Source of the DNA: an uncultured Pseudomonadota bacterium
Lineage (GTDB): Bacteria; Pseudomonadota; Gammaproteobacteria; Steroidobacterales; Woeseiaceae
Length of the DNA: 64,000 nt
Assembly: GCA_913055625.1 (NCBI GenBank)
Contig: CAJXJW010000007.1
Coordinates: forward strand, 107,643-171,642
Direction of reading: 5' to 3'
The number at the start of each line of letters is the position of its first letter. The first letter of the stretch is position 1. Below the pieces are notes generated by a model. It made no database searches. It was not told the origin of the DNA and saw only the letters and a list, made by a program, of their open reading frames with translations. The translations under genes were made by a program, and so were the position numbers. Positions 38,263-48,562 of the stretch are shown piece by piece.

Positions 38263-41200
38263 ATGCCGCGAAGTCTTACTCGTATCTCGCTTGCACTCTG
38301 TTTGCTGGTGGCGGGCGAGGTGTGGGCACTGGGACTGGGCGAAGTTCGTCTCGCATCCGCACTGAACGAGCCGCTGCGAGCCGACATCGAATTGCTCGCG
38401 GGATCCCCGGAGGAGTTGCAGAACCTCCAGGTCGCACTGGCCTCCGCCGAGACCTTCAACCGCTACGGCATTGACCGCCCGTTTTATTTGCAGAACCTGA
38501 CCTTCGAGGTCGTTCGCACCGGCCGCGCCGACGGCAATGTCGTCAGGGTACGGTCGCAGGCGCCGATGACCGAGCCGTTCCTGACGTTCCTGGTCGAGGC
38601 CACGTGGTCGAACGGCCGCCTGCTGCGCGAATACACGGTGCTGCTGGACCCGCCGACCTTCGCGCCACGCCCCGAGACGCCCGCGCAGCCGCAGGTCACC
38701 GCGCCGGTGCGGTCGGCACCGGCCGACAGCGGCCGCATCGAACGCGAGCCGGAACCGGCACCCGCCACCCGGTCCCAGGCCGCGCCGACGCGGCCCGCGC
38801 CGAGCAGGCCGGCGACGACGGCCAGCGAGCCGAAGCCTGAGCCGCCGCGCGATTCGACGCCGTACGACGCCTCGGCGGGCGGCGACTACTCGGTCGCGCG
38901 CGGCGAGACCCTGTGGGGTATCGCGAGTTCCGTCCGCCCGGACAGCCGGCTGACGATGAACCAGACGATGATCGCGATCTACGAGGCCAACCCGGAGGCC
39001 TTTGGCGGCAATATCAATGTCCTCAGGGCCGGCGCGCGCCTTCGGATCCCGAGTGCCGACGAGATTCACCGGATCGACCGATCCGCCGCGCTCAGCGAGG
39101 CCCAGCGCCACAATGCGGCATGGGGTGGCGGCTCGGCGGCGGTTTCCGCGCCTGCCGTCACCACGACGCCGCCGGTCACCGAGTCGCGGCCCAGCCTGAC
39201 GCTGGTGCCGCCGGACGACGAGCCGGCCGACCCTGGACTCGGTGTCGATACCGGCATCGTGCCGGACGAGATCGACGAGGAACCGCTCAGCCGGGAGCAG
39301 GAGATCGAGAGCCGCATCGCGGAGATCGAGGCGGAAGTGGCGGAACAGCCGTCGCTGATCAGCATCCACGACAACGAACTCGCGAACCTGCGGCAGGAAC
39401 TCGCCGATATTCGCGGCGAGGTCTACGAGCCGCCGGCAGAGGAAATCCTCGACGAACCTTTCGTCGACGACGAGATTCTCGCTGACGACTCCCCGGAAGC
39501 GCCGGCCGACGGCGACCTGTTCCCGGAATTCGACGAAACCACGGCCGACGACGAGGCGGAGACCACGGCGGAGCCTTCGCCACCGCCGCGCCGCAGCTCG
39601 CGCGACGAGTCGTTGCTCGACAAGATCATCGGCCTGGCCACGAACCTCTGGGTTGGGCTCGGTGTCGCGCTGTTGCTGGTCGTCGGTATCCTCGTCTGGT
39701 TCATGCGCCGGGGCGGCGGTGACGAGCCCGACGCCTGGAGTTCACGGCTCGATGCGGATGACGCGCCGGGCGAGTCCCTGACGGGCACAGAATCGCTTCG
39801 CGCGCCGAGCCGCGGCGACGAATCGATTGTCGTGGTGGAGCAGAGCGGCCGCTTCAAGTCGACCGCCGACACGCTGGAGGCCGAGGCGCCGTCGTTTGCC
39901 GAGTCCGACGACGAGACCGGTACGTTCGGCTCGCTGGAAGACACGTTCAGCAGCGAGACGGCCGTCAATCTCGACCAGTCCGACCCGATCGCGGAGGCGG
40001 ACTTCCACATGGCCTACGGTCTCTACGACCAGGCCGCGGATCTCATCAACGGTGCGCTGCAGGCCGAGCCGAAACGCCAGGACCTGCTCACGAAACTGTG
40101 CGAAATCTATTTCGTCTGGGGCAATCGCGACTCGTTCGTCGATGCCGCGGAGCGGCTGCGTGGCGTTACCGGCGGCCAATCCGAGGACTGGGACAAGATC
40201 GTCATCATGGGCCAGCAGATTGCGCCCGATGCCGAGATGTTCGCGGGCGCGGACGTGGCCGGCGCGACCAAGGCCGTGGATCTCGCGTTCGACGATGATG
40301 CGGAGGGTGGTGCCGGCGCGCTCGACATGGATTTCGGCACCGATGGCGGCGACGACGATGACGTCATCGACCTCGGCGGAGGCGAAGACGACGGCGTCGA
40401 CTTCCTGTTTGATGAGGGCGGAGAGACGGCGTCGCTGTCCGGCACGCAGAAGACGGTGGAGATGCCGGCCGCGGACCCGACCGTCGAGTCGCCGACCATC
40501 GAGGACCAGTTCGCAGACTTGGGAGGAACGAACGAGCTGCCGTCGCTGGACATCGACCTGGGCGAGGCATCCGATTCTTCCGGGCAGCCCGCCGACGCGA
40601 CGGCCGAGATCGACCTCGACGACCTCGGGCTCGACGTCGACAGCCTGGCGGAGACGGAGCTGGCGTCACTGGACGACCTGGATGACGACGACGTGACGGA
40701 ACTCGCGTCGCTCGACGATCTCGACGCGACCGGCACCAACGAGTCGCTCGACGAGCAGGAGATCACCGGCAAGAACCCGCAGGTCGACCCCGATGACACG
40801 GGGCTGATGGAAGCGTTCGACGTCGACGACGACTTCGCGCGTTCGCGCACGGGCATGCGCTTCGCCGTGGACGAGACCGGCCAGAACCCGGTGATGGACC
40901 CGGCCGAGGAAACCGACGCAGCGATCGATGAGGACCTGCTGGCGGCGACTGGCCGGACGCAGATCCTGAGCGAGGACTTCGCCGTCGAAACGATGTCCGA
41001 CGACAGCAAGGCGGGCCTCGGCGACGACGACGCAACGATGCTCGCGAGCAGCCTGGTGGACGAAGACTTCGATTACGCGAAGACGGAAGCGCTGCCTGCC
41101 GATGCCTACGCCGGCGACGATACGGCGGAAACGCCCGCGCTCGGCAGCACCGACGTCGACCTGGATCTCGACGACCTGACGACCGCGCTGAAGCTCAGCG

Positions 41201-41496
41201 AAGATGGTGACACGGTCGAGCAGCCGAGGGACGACGCGACCGTGGAACAGCTGCGTCCGAAAGTGGACGACGACGACACGGTCGAAACGCTGGGCTTTGC
41301 GCCGGAGGATCTTTCGGACGAACTCAACGACGCCCGGACGATGACCGAGGTCGGCACGAAGCTGGATCTCGCACGCGCCTACGTGGACATGGGCGACCCG
41401 GCGGGCGCCCGCAGCATCCTGGAAGAGGTGCTGGACGAGGGCGACGAGGGCCAGCGCCAGCAGGCGCAGAAACTGCTCGACTCACTGCCGTCCTGA
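38263..41496 (+). CDS. fimV: FimV/HubP-type polar hub protein
   Basis: Large inner-membrane protein that recruits chemotaxis, pilus and chromosome-origin factors to the pole. The 1077-residue protein starts with a signal peptide (ending VWA near residue 22) and the ALGLGEVRLASALNEPL domain. A LysM domain (about 208-266, YSVARGETLWGIASS) precedes a coiled-coil stretch (about 345-390) and a transmembrane helix (about 462-482). The long cytoplasmic part is very rich in Asp and Glu with SLDDLD-type near-repeats around residues 800-825. A TPR-like C-terminal domain closes it. Synteny asd-fimV-truA agrees with Pseudomonas. A GGAGAAAC ribosome site precedes the ATG. Confidence 0.95.
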   Translation: MPRSLTRISLALCLLVAGEVWALGLGEVRLASALNEPLRADIELLAGSPEELQNLQVALASAETFNRYGIDRPFYLQNLTFEVVRTGRADGNVVRVRSQAPMTEPFLTFLVEATWSNGRLLREYTVLLDPPTFAPRPETPAQPQVTAPVRSAPADSGRIEREPEPAPATRSQAAPTRPAPSRPATTASEPKPEPPRDSTPYDASAGGDYSVARGETLWGIASSVRPDSRLTMNQTMIAIYEANPEAFGGNINVLRAGARLRIPSADEIHRIDRSAALSEAQRHNAAWGGGSAAVSAPAVTTTPPVTESRPSLTLVPPDDEPADPGLGVDTGIVPDEIDEEPLSREQEIESRIAEIEAEVAEQPSLISIHDNELANLRQELADIRGEVYEPPAEEILDEPFVDDEILADDSPEAPADGDLFPEFDETTADDEAETTAEPSPPPRRSSRDESLLDKIIGLATNLWVGLGVALLLVVGILVWFMRRGGGDEPDAWSSRLDADDAPGESLTGTESLRAPSRGDESIVVVEQSGRFKSTADTLEAEAPSFAESDDETGTFGSLEDTFSSETAVNLDQSDPIAEADFHMAYGLYDQAADLINGALQAEPKRQDLLTKLCEIYFVWGNRDSFVDAAERLRGVTGGQSEDWDKIVIMGQQIAPDAEMFAGADVAGATKAVDLAFDDDAEGGAGALDMDFGTDGGDDDDVIDLGGGEDDGVDFLFDEGGETASLSGTQKTVEMPAADPTVESPTIEDQFADLGGTNELPSLDIDLGEASDSSGQPADATAEIDLDDLGLDVDSLAETELASLDDLDDDDVTELASLDDLDATGTNESLDEQEITGKNPQVDPDDTGLMEAFDVDDDFARSRTGMRFAVDETGQNPVMDPAEETDAAIDEDLLAATGRTQILSEDFAVETMSDDSKAGLGDDDATMLASSLVDEDFDYAKTEALPADAYAGDDTAETPALGSTDVDLDLDDLTTALKLSEDGDTVEQPRDDATVEQLRPKVDDDDTVETLGFAPEDLSDELNDARTMTEVGTKLDLARAYVDMGDPAGARSILEEVLDEGDEGQRQQAQKLLDSLPS

Positions 41497-41543
41497 CCGG
41501 CGACTTCGCCCGCCGGCAACGGCCAGGCTGACGGGGCCGCCGC

Positions 41544-42311
41544 TTGCGCATCGCCATCGGCATCGAGTACGACGGGACGGCCTACAACGGCTGGCAGCGG
41601 CAGCGCTCCGGGCACGGCGTGCAGGCCGTGATCGAGAAGGCGGTCGCGACCGTCGCCGACCACGAGCTCGAGGTGCATGCCGCGGGCCGCACCGACACCG
41701 GCGTCCACGCCAGCGGGCAGGTCGCGCATTTCGACACCCGAAGCACACGGACGGAACGCGGCTGGCTCCTCGGCATCAACAGCAACCTTCCCGGCGACGT
41801 CAGCGTCGGCTGGGTGCGGCCGGTGGACGATGGCTTCCACGCGCGCTTTTCGGCCACCGAGCGGCACTACCGCTACGTGATCCTGAACCGCTTGGTGCGC
41901 TCCGCGCTGCTTCGCGACCGCGTCTGGTGGCTGCATCCGCCACTGGACACGGAACGGATGCAGGCGGCGGGCGAGCGACTGCTCGGCGAGCACGATTTCT
42001 CGACGTTCCGGGCGGCCGGATGCCAGGCACGAACCGCGGTGCGCCACCTGCGTGCCGTCGACGTACGCCGCGACGGAGAGTTCGTCACGATCGACGTGCG
42101 TGCGGACGCATTCCTGCAGCGGATGGTGAGAAACATCGTCGGTACGCTGGCCGCCGTCGGCTCGGGCGAACGCGAGGTCGGGTGGGTGGCGGACCTCCTG
42201 GCGGCGAGGGACCGGACGCTGGCCGGCGTCGCGGCGCCGGCACAGGGCCTGACGCTCGTCGGCGTCAGTTACCCGCCGCATTTCGGTATTCCGGCTGGTG
42301 GCAATAGCTGA
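41544..42311 (+). CDS. truA: tRNA pseudouridine synthase A
   Basis: Forms pseudouridine at tRNA positions 38-40. The 255-residue protein has the catalytic aspartate in [15 protein letters not shown] (about residue 53). Other signatures are [14 protein letters not shown] near the start, [16 protein letters not shown] and [13 protein letters not shown]. No ATG fits the conserved N-terminus; TTG 41544 gives [11 protein letters not shown] and is the likely start. It begins 47 bases after fimV. trpF, which follows truA in Pseudomonas, is absent; accD comes 22 bases later. Confidence 0.96.
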   Translation: MRIAIGIEYDGTAYNGWQRQRSGHGVQAVIEKAVATVADHELEVHAAGRTDTGVHASGQVAHFDTRSTRTERGWLLGINSNLPGDVSVGWVRPVDDGFHARFSATERHYRYVILNRLVRSALLRDRVWWLHPPLDTERMQAAGERLLGEHDFSTFRAAGCQARTAVRHLRAVDVRRDGEFVTIDVRADAFLQRMVRNIVGTLAAVGSGEREVGWVADLLAARDRTLAGVAAPAQGLTLVGVSYPPHFGIPAGGNS

Positions 42312-42333
42312 ACGGAGTCCCTACCATACGCCC

Positions 42334-43200
42334 ATGAGCTGGTTCGAAAAATTGATGCCATCGCGCATCAGCACCGAGAAGCGCACGCGCTCCGTGCCGG
42401 AAGGCGTCTGGATCAAGTGCCCGGCATGCGATGCACAACTTTATCGCAACGAACTCGAGCGCAACCTGTACGTGTGCCCGAAGTGCGCGCACCACATGCG
42501 CATCGGCGCGCGCGATCGGCTGGACTACTTCCTGGACCCGGACTCGCAGAACGAGATCGCACCCGGTCTCGAGCCCGAGGATCCGCTGAAGTTCCGCGAC
42601 AGCAAGCGCTACCGCGACCGTATCGTGGCGGCGCAGAAGAAGACCGGTGAAAAGGACGCGCTCGTGGCCGTGACCGGCGCGTTGCTGGGCCGCCCGGTTG
42701 TCGCGTGCGCGTTCGAGTTCTCCTTCATGGGCGGGTCGATGGGGTCAGTCGTCGGCGAGCGCTTTTCGCGGGCCGCCGGCGTCGCCGCCGAGCACAAGAT
42801 GCCGTTAATTTCATTCTCGGCAAGTGGCGGGGCGCGCATGCAGGAAGCCCTGTTCTCACTGTTGCAGATGGCCAAGACGTCGGCGGCGCTCGCCCGTCTC
42901 GGCCGGGTGCCGGTGCCGTACGTATCGGTGCTGACCGATCCGACGACGGGCGGCGTGTCCGCGAGCCTGGCAATGCTGGGTGATGTGAACATCGCCGAGC
43001 CGGGAGCGCTGATTGGTTTCGCCGGCCCGCGTGTCATCGAGCAGACGGTGCGCGAAACCTTGCCGGAGGGGTTCCAGCGCAGCGAGTTCCTGCTCGATCA
43101 CGGCGCCGTGGACATGATCGTCGACCGTCGCAAGATGCGTGAGGAAATCGCCGACCTGCTCGCGAAGCTGGAAAAACGCCCGGCGCCCGTCACGAAGTAG
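42334..43200 (+). CDS. accD: acetyl-CoA carboxylase carboxyltransferase subunit beta
   Basis: Beta subunit of the carboxyltransferase that makes malonyl-CoA. The 288-residue protein has the N-terminal zinc ribbon with CPACDAQ (about 29-32) and CPKCAHH (about 48-51), then the crotonase-like fold with [23 protein letters not shown] and [10 protein letters not shown]. The ATG start MSWFEKLMP is canonical. folC follows with 5 to 20 bases between, depending on its start. Confidence 0.97.
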   Translation: MSWFEKLMPSRISTEKRTRSVPEGVWIKCPACDAQLYRNELERNLYVCPKCAHHMRIGARDRLDYFLDPDSQNEIAPGLEPEDPLKFRDSKRYRDRIVAAQKKTGEKDALVAVTGALLGRPVVACAFEFSFMGGSMGSVVGERFSRAAGVAAEHKMPLISFSASGGARMQEALFSLLQMAKTSAALARLGRVPVPYVSVLTDPTTGGVSASLAMLGDVNIAEPGALIGFAGPRVIEQTVRETLPEGFQRSEFLLDHGAVDMIVDRRKMREEIADLLAKLEKRPAPVTK

Positions 43201-43220
43201 CGCGCGTGCGCGAACCCGAA

Positions 43221-44519
43221 ATGTCGGCGGGCAGCGACTCCCTCGCAGGCTGGCTGGCTCGCATCGAGTCCTGGTCGCCGAGCGAAATCGTGCTCGGGCT
43301 GGAACGGGTGCACGACGTGCTCGGGCGCCTGCAGCCACGATTGCCGGAAACGGTGCTGACGGTCGGCGGGACCAACGGCAAGGGTTCATCCGTCGAGCTG
43401 GCCCAGTCGCTGTGCACGGCCGGTGGATTCGTTACCGGCGCCTACACGTCCCCGCACATTTCCGACTACAACGAACGCATTCGCGTCGGCGGGAAGGCCG
43501 TCGACGACGCCGGCATCGTCGCGGCCTTCGAGGTCGTGGACCGTGCGCGCGGCGACGTGCCGCTGACCTACTTCGAGTTTGGGACGCTCGCCGCGCTGCA
43601 GGTGTTCGCGGAGCGCGGGGTCGAGGTTGCGGTGCTCGAGGTCGGCATGGGCGGGCGCCTCGACGCGGTGAATGCCGTCGAACCCACGGCGGCGCTGATC
43701 ACGAACGTGTCGCTGGACCACATGGCGTGGCTGGGCAGCGACGTCGAGGCGATCGGCGCGGAGAAGGCAGGAATTCTGCGCGCCGGCAAGCCGGGCGTGT
43801 TCGCGTCGGCGGCCGTGCCGGCGTCGGTGCGGCGGATCGCCGACGAACTCGGCGCGGACCTCCGCGTGGCCGGCGAGGATTTCGGGGCCGAACGACACGG
43901 GGATCGGTGGTCCTGGTGGGGCCGTGAGCGGCGGCTCGACGGGCTCGTCGCGCCCGCGCTGCCGGGTTCGGCACAACGTGCCAACGCGGCGGGCGTGTTC
44001 GCGCTGCTGGAAGCCGCGGGCCTCGGCGGACTCCTCGAGGGTGAAAGTGTGAACGCGGCGCTCGCGGCGCTCTCGTTGCCCGGGCGCCTGCAGCACGTCA
44101 CCGACACGCACCGGTGGCTGCTGGACGTGGCGCACAACCCGGCCGCAGCGGGTGTCCTGGCCGCGGCGCTCGCGGAAATGCCGGCCGCATCGCCGACGGT
44201 CGCGGTCATCGGCATGCTGGACGACAAGGACGTCGAAGACGTCGTCGGGCCGCTGGCGCCGACCGTCGATCGATGGATAGCGATGACCGCGGACAGTCAC
44301 CGTGCGCTGCCGGCGGAGGAACTCGCGCGCCGCGTCGCCAATGCCACGGGCCGTGCCTGCCTCGAGGCGCCGACGACGGAAGAAGCCCTGGGGGCCGCGA
44401 GGGCGTTCGCCGGGCCGGCAGGGCGCATCGTCGTGACCGGGTCGTTCTACGCGGTCGGTCCCGTACTCCGGGCGCTTTCGCTATACTCGCCCCCGCAAGG
44501 GCAAGCCAATGATGGATAG
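43221..44519 (+). CDS. folC: bifunctional folylpolyglutamate synthase / dihydrofolate synthase
   Basis: Mur-ligase-fold enzyme adding glutamate to dihydropteroate and to folates. The 432-residue protein has the ATP loop TVGGTNGKGSSV (about residue 42-53), the YTSPHISDYNERI folate segment, and EVGMGGRLDAVN. The C-terminal domain has LLDVAHNP. Start is uncertain between GTG 43206 and ATG 43221; neither has a clear ribosome site. The stop overlaps the SPOR gene by 11 bases. Confidence 0.95.
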   Translation: MSAGSDSLAGWLARIESWSPSEIVLGLERVHDVLGRLQPRLPETVLTVGGTNGKGSSVELAQSLCTAGGFVTGAYTSPHISDYNERIRVGGKAVDDAGIVAAFEVVDRARGDVPLTYFEFGTLAALQVFAERGVEVAVLEVGMGGRLDAVNAVEPTAALITNVSLDHMAWLGSDVEAIGAEKAGILRAGKPGVFASAAVPASVRRIADELGADLRVAGEDFGAERHGDRWSWWGRERRLDGLVAPALPGSAQRANAAGVFALLEAAGLGGLLEGESVNAALAALSLPGRLQHVTDTHRWLLDVAHNPAAAGVLAAALAEMPAASPTVAVIGMLDDKDVEDVVGPLAPTVDRWIAMTADSHRALPAEELARRVANATGRACLEAPTTEEALGAARAFAGPAGRIVVTGSFYAVGPVLRALSLYSPPQGQANDG

Positions 44520-45129
44520 AGCTTTGAAGGAACGCATAATCGGCGCCGTCGTGCTGGTGGCGCTGGTCGTACTGGTCGTGCCCGTCTTCCTGGACGGGCC
44601 GCCGGCCGAACAGCAGGTGTTGTCCGAGCGCGTGCCGCTGCCTGGACAGGACGAGAGCCAGACGCAGACGGTCGTGCTCGACCGGAACCGCACCGAGCCG
44701 GTACCCGCCGGGCCCTCGGCCCGCAACGAGCCGGCGGCCGAGTCGCCGCCCGCGGCGTCGGCGTCGGACACACCGGCGCCAGCCCCGGAAACCGCCGCTG
44801 CGCAGGCGGAGACCGTGACGGAAAGCCCGGCCCCGGCCGAGCAAGCCGAGGAACCGGCGCCCGCGGCGGAATCGCCGTCGCCCGCGGCGTCGTCCACCGG
44901 GATGTTCGCCGTTCAGCTCGGCAGCTTCTCGAACCGCGAGAACGCGGAGACGCTCGCGGCGGACCTGCGGCAGAAGGGCTTTGCGGCGTTCCTGAGCCAG
45001 CTCAGCACGTCCGGCGGCTCGTTGCAGCGCGTGCGCATCGGGCCGCTCGCCGACCGCGAAGCGGCGGAGCGCGTCGCGGCGCAGCTCGCCAGGGCCGGCT
45101 ACGAAGGGCAGGTCGTACCGCATCCATGA
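44509..45129 (+). CDS. dedD: DedD-like SPOR-domain septal protein
   Basis: A 206-residue cell-division accessory protein. One N-terminal transmembrane helix (IIGAVVLVALVVLVVPVF) is followed by a Pro/Ala/Glu-rich periplasmic linker. A C-terminal SPOR domain (about 130-203) has FAVQLGSFSNRENAETLAADL and VRIGPLADREAAERV; such domains bind denuded septal peptidoglycan. Placement between folC and cvpA supports DedD. A TATACT -10-like site at 44482-44487 lies inside folC. It overlaps folC by 11 bases. Confidence 0.92.
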   Translation: MMDRALKERIIGAVVLVALVVLVVPVFLDGPPAEQQVLSERVPLPGQDESQTQTVVLDRNRTEPVPAGPSARNEPAAESPPAASASDTPAPAPETAAAQAETVTESPAPAEQAEEPAPAAESPSPAASSTGMFAVQLGSFSNRENAETLAADLRQKGFAAFLSQLSTSGGSLQRVRIGPLADREAAERVAAQLARAGYEGQVVPHP

Positions 45130-45244
45130 GGAACCGGAGGCACGCACGGCGCGCGGGAATTTATGCCTGCGCGCACCGGGTGTTCTGCTAGAATCTGCCG
45201 CCTGAAGTCCCCGTCGCCAGCCGGATCCGCCCCCGCCACGAAAG

Positions 45245-45775
45245 ATGCCGATCGTCGACATTGTCATTGCCGTCGCAGTCGTCACTTCGATTGTCGTCGG
45301 CTTCGTGAGGGGGTTCATCAAGGAGGCGGTGTCCATCGCTTCGTTGCTGCTCGCCGTCTGGGCCGCACTGTACTTCGGGCCCGTGATCGGCAACGTGTCC
45401 GAGTCTTGGCTGGGTGCCGAAGAGCTGCAGACCTGGTTCGGGCGCATTCTCGTTTTTGCGGTCGTTCTCGCCGCGGGCGGTCTGCTCGGATGGTTGCTGT
45501 CGAAGCTGGTACGTATCTCGGTGCTATCGGGAACCGATCGCCTGTTGGGGTCGTTGTTCGGCGCGTGCCGCGGCATCATCCTTCTGGCGGTTTTCGTGCT
45601 CGGCGGAGAGTTCGCGGGTTTTGCAAACGATGCGTGGTGGCAGGATTCGCTGTTGATCCCGCACGTCGAAGTCGTGGCCGACTGGATCGCCGAAATGGCG
45701 CCGCAGGGCCTGGAAATGATTACGCCGAAAGCGCCGGCGGAGAGCCTTCCCGTCGAATTGCCGACGGTGACATAA
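45245..45775 (+). CDS. cvpA: CvpA family inner-membrane protein
   Basis: A 176-residue protein with four predicted membrane helices in its first 125 residues (about 5-25, 28-48, 62-85 and 100-122). The start MPIVDIVIAVAVV and the GFVRGFIKEAV segment are family signatures. CvpA is linked to colicin V export and envelope stress; its molecular action is not settled. It precedes purF by 33 bases, as in E. coli and Pseudomonas. A TAGAAT hexamer at 45189-45194 is a candidate -10 for cvpA-purF. Confidence 0.95.
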   Translation: MPIVDIVIAVAVVTSIVVGFVRGFIKEAVSIASLLLAVWAALYFGPVIGNVSESWLGAEELQTWFGRILVFAVVLAAGGLLGWLLSKLVRISVLSGTDRLLGSLFGACRGIILLAVFVLGGEFAGFANDAWWQDSLLIPHVEVVADWIAEMAPQGLEMITPKAPAESLPVELPTVT

Positions 45776-45808
45776 CGTCCACAAGGGACTGGATAAACGG
45801 AGTGTCGT

Positions 45809-47317
45809 ATGTGTGGCCTGGTCGGAATCGTCAGCAGCCAGCCCGTCAACCAGGCGTTGTATGACGCGCTGACCGTCATGCAGCACCGCGGCCAGGATGC
45901 CGCGGGAATCGTGACCTGGAGCGAGGACGGCCTGCATTCGCGGAAGAGCAACGGGCTCGTCCGCGATGTCTTCCAGCAGCGCCACATGCTGCGTCTTGCC
46001 GGCAACGTCGGCATCGGCCACGTGCGGTACCCGACTGCCGGTGGTGCGCAGTCGACGGAAGCGCAGCCGTTCTACGTTAACTCGCCGTACGGCATCTGCC
46101 TCGCGCATAACGGCAACCTCACGAACCACGACGAGCTGACGGATCTGCTGACGCGCAAGGACCGCCGCCACCTGAGCACGACGTCCGATTCCGAGGTGCT
46201 GCTGAACGTGTTCGCGCACGAGCTGCATGTCCGCGCGAACGGCCGGCCGACGCCGGAGCAGGTGTTCGGCGCCGTGGAGGCGGTGCACAAGCGCTGCCGC
46301 GGCGGTTATGCCGTGGTCGCGATGATCCTGGGCTTCGGCATCGTCGCGTTTCGCGACCCGAACGGCATCCGGCCGCTCGTGCTGGGCTGCCGAGACCAGG
46401 GCGGGGAGGTCGACTACATGGTGGCGTCGGAAAGCGTCGCGCTCGACGTGCTGCAGTTCGAGCGCATGCGTGACGTGCAGCCGGGCGAGGCGCTGTACAT
46501 CGAAAACAGCGGCACGCTGCATTCGCACAAGTCCGACAGCGAGGCGCGGCACACGCCGTGCATCTTCGAATACGTGTATTTCGCGCGCCCGGACTCGATC
46601 CTGGACGACATCTCGGTCTACAAGGCGCGCCTGCGCATGGGCGAGGAGCTGGCCGGCAAAATCGTTCGCGAGTTCCCGGACCACGACATCGACGTCGTCA
46701 TCCCGATCCCGGACACGAGCCGCACGTCGGCGTTGCAGGTGGCGTACCACCTCGGCGTGAAGTACCGCGAGGGCTTCATCAAGAACCGCTACATCGGGCG
46801 CACGTTCATCATGCCGGGGCAGGCCGAGCGCACGAAGTCGGTGCGGCGGAAGCTGAACGCCATCGATCTCGAGTTCCGGCGCAAGAACGTACTGCTGGTC
46901 GACGACTCCATCGTGCGGGGCACGACGTCGCGGCAGATCATCAAGCTGGCGCGGGAAGCGGGCGCGAACAAGGTCTACTTTGCGTCGGCGGCGCCGCCGG
47001 TGCGTTGCCCGAACGTCTACGGCATCGACATGCCCGCCGCGTCGGAGCTGATTGCCAACGGCCGCAGTGTCGAAGAGGTCCAGGAGGCGATCGGCGCGGA
47101 TCGACTGATCTACCAGGACCTGCACGGCCTGATCCGGTCCGTGCGTCACGACAATTCAGCCATTACCGAATTTGATACTTCCTGTTTCTCCGGCGAGTAT
47201 GTGACCGGCGATGTGACACCGGAATACCTGGGTGTACTGGAAAAACGCAGAAACGACGCCGCGAAGCTCGCGCGCGAAGAAAAGCGCCAGGGCGTGCACG
47301 CGGTCGTGGGGCTGTAG
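45809..47317 (+). CDS. purF: amidophosphoribosyltransferase
   Basis: First committed step of purine synthesis: PRPP plus glutamine to phosphoribosylamine. The 502-residue protein begins MCGLVGIV, giving the N-terminal nucleophile Cys after Met removal, so no propeptide is present. The Ntn glutaminase domain has GHVRYPTAG and HNGNLTN. The phosphoribosyltransferase domain has the PRPP loop [15 protein letters not shown] (about residue 366). No Fe-S cysteine set is evident, in line with the E. coli type. Confidence 0.98.
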   Translation: MCGLVGIVSSQPVNQALYDALTVMQHRGQDAAGIVTWSEDGLHSRKSNGLVRDVFQQRHMLRLAGNVGIGHVRYPTAGGAQSTEAQPFYVNSPYGICLAHNGNLTNHDELTDLLTRKDRRHLSTTSDSEVLLNVFAHELHVRANGRPTPEQVFGAVEAVHKRCRGGYAVVAMILGFGIVAFRDPNGIRPLVLGCRDQGGEVDYMVASESVALDVLQFERMRDVQPGEALYIENSGTLHSHKSDSEARHTPCIFEYVYFARPDSILDDISVYKARLRMGEELAGKIVREFPDHDIDVVIPIPDTSRTSALQVAYHLGVKYREGFIKNRYIGRTFIMPGQAERTKSVRRKLNAIDLEFRRKNVLLVDDSIVRGTTSRQIIKLAREAGANKVYFASAAPPVRCPNVYGIDMPAASELIANGRSVEEVQEAIGADRLIYQDLHGLIRSVRHDNSAITEFDTSCFSGEYVTGDVTPEYLGVLEKRRNDAAKLAREEKRQGVHAVVGL

Positions 47318-47356
47318 TACGGCCGTCCCGGCGAGCGACGGCAGTCGCCGGGCGCC

Positions 47357-48562
47357 ATGAGCGTTCGTTTCATGATCATCGACGGCGAAGCAGATTTCCG
47401 CACGCTGCTCATGCACCATGTCACGACCCACTGGCCGGATGCGAACATCACGGCGTACGACCCGACCACGGTCGGCTATTTGCCGGACGCTTTTTCCGGG
47501 GCGGGTAACGACCTCATCCTGCTCGGCGATCGCGTCGGCGACCGCGACGGCGTCGATATACTCCGGCAGTTCCGCAAAGTCCGCGGGTTTCCGCCGGTCG
47601 CGTACTTCGGGGGCGCCGAGGACAAGCCCGTTGCGGTGAAGGCCGGCGCCGATGCGTTCTTCACGCGCGACAGGGTGCACCACGATACGTTCGTCGTGCG
47701 GTTGAGCGAGTTGCTCGCGGCGAACCGGCGAACGGTCACCACGGGCTCGCTGTTCGTCGGCGACGTCGCCGCCGGTGTGAATCCACTGATCCGCGGCTAC
47801 CGGTTCATTCGCAAGCTCGGCACGACGGAGCACTCGTCGGTGTACCTCGCGGAACGGGAGTCATCGGGCCAGCGCGTGGTCCTGAAGGTGCTCCGGCAAA
47901 TCCCGGACGCGTCGGACGGCGTCGGCGCCTTCGACCGGTTTCTGCAGGAGTACGAGCTGATCGCCGAGCTGGCGCACCCGAACATCGTGCGCATCTTCGA
48001 TCTCGGCGTCGGCGACGACCACGCGCACATCGCGATGGAATACCTCGATGGCGGCGACCTGCGGGAACGGATGGCACGCGGCCTGACGGAATCGTCCGCC
48101 GTGCGCTACTTCCGGCAGATGGCGAGCGCGCTGGCCGAGATCCACAAGGTAGGCATCCTGCACCGGGACCTGAAGCCGGCGAATGTGATGCTGCGCTCGG
48201 ACGATACCGTTGCGCTGATCGACTTCGGCCTGGCGAAGCGGCTACGCCTTGCCATGGAGTTGACCGACAGCGGCGAGATCTTCGGCACGCCGTACTACAT
48301 GAGCCCGGAGCAGGGGCACGGCGGCACCGTGGACGCCCGCAGCGACATCTACAGCCTCGGCGTCATCTTCCACGAGATGCTCACCGGCGTGAAACCGTAC
48401 CAGGCGGAGTCCGCAATGGGCATCATCTATCAGCACGCCAGGGCGCCGATCCCGCTGCTGCCGGCGCGCGTCGCGCGCTACCAGGCGCTGCTGAACATGA
48501 TGCTGGCCAAGCAGCCGGAGGACCGCCTGCAGTCGGCAGCGGAGATACCGGAATGGCTGTGA
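47357..48562 (+). CDS. pseudo-receiver / serine-threonine kinase fusion
   Basis: A 401-residue cytosolic protein. The N-terminal domain (about 1-125) looks like a response-regulator receiver (VRFMIIDGEADFRTLL), but the acidic pocket is altered: the second Asp is Gly (IIDGE) and the phospho-acceptor position reads LILLGDRVGDRDG, Gly where Asp is expected with an Asp next to it. The C-terminal kinase (about 145-401) has KLGTTEHSSV, an unusual glycine loop, then VLKVLR, HRDLKPAN, LIDFGLAK and TPYYMSPEQ. It starts 39 bases after purF and overlaps miaE by 10 bases. Targets are unknown. Confidence 0.92.
   Translation: MSVRFMIIDGEADFRTLLMHHVTTHWPDANITAYDPTTVGYLPDAFSGAGNDLILLGDRVGDRDGVDILRQFRKVRGFPPVAYFGGAEDKPVAVKAGADAFFTRDRVHHDTFVVRLSELLAANRRTVTTGSLFVGDVAAGVNPLIRGYRFIRKLGTTEHSSVYLAERESSGQRVVLKVLRQIPDASDGVGAFDRFLQEYELIAELAHPNIVRIFDLGVGDDHAHIAMEYLDGGDLRERMARGLTESSAVRYFRQMASALAEIHKVGILHRDLKPANVMLRSDDTVALIDFGLAKRLRLAMELTDSGEIFGTPYYMSPEQGHGGTVDARSDIYSLGVIFHEMLTGVKPYQAESAMGIIYQHARAPIPLLPARVARYQALLNMMLAKQPEDRLQSAAEIPEWL

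Noticed and set aside
47318..47356. Terminator between purF and the kinase gene
   Set aside because: The short GC-rich sequence has no stable stem followed by a T run.
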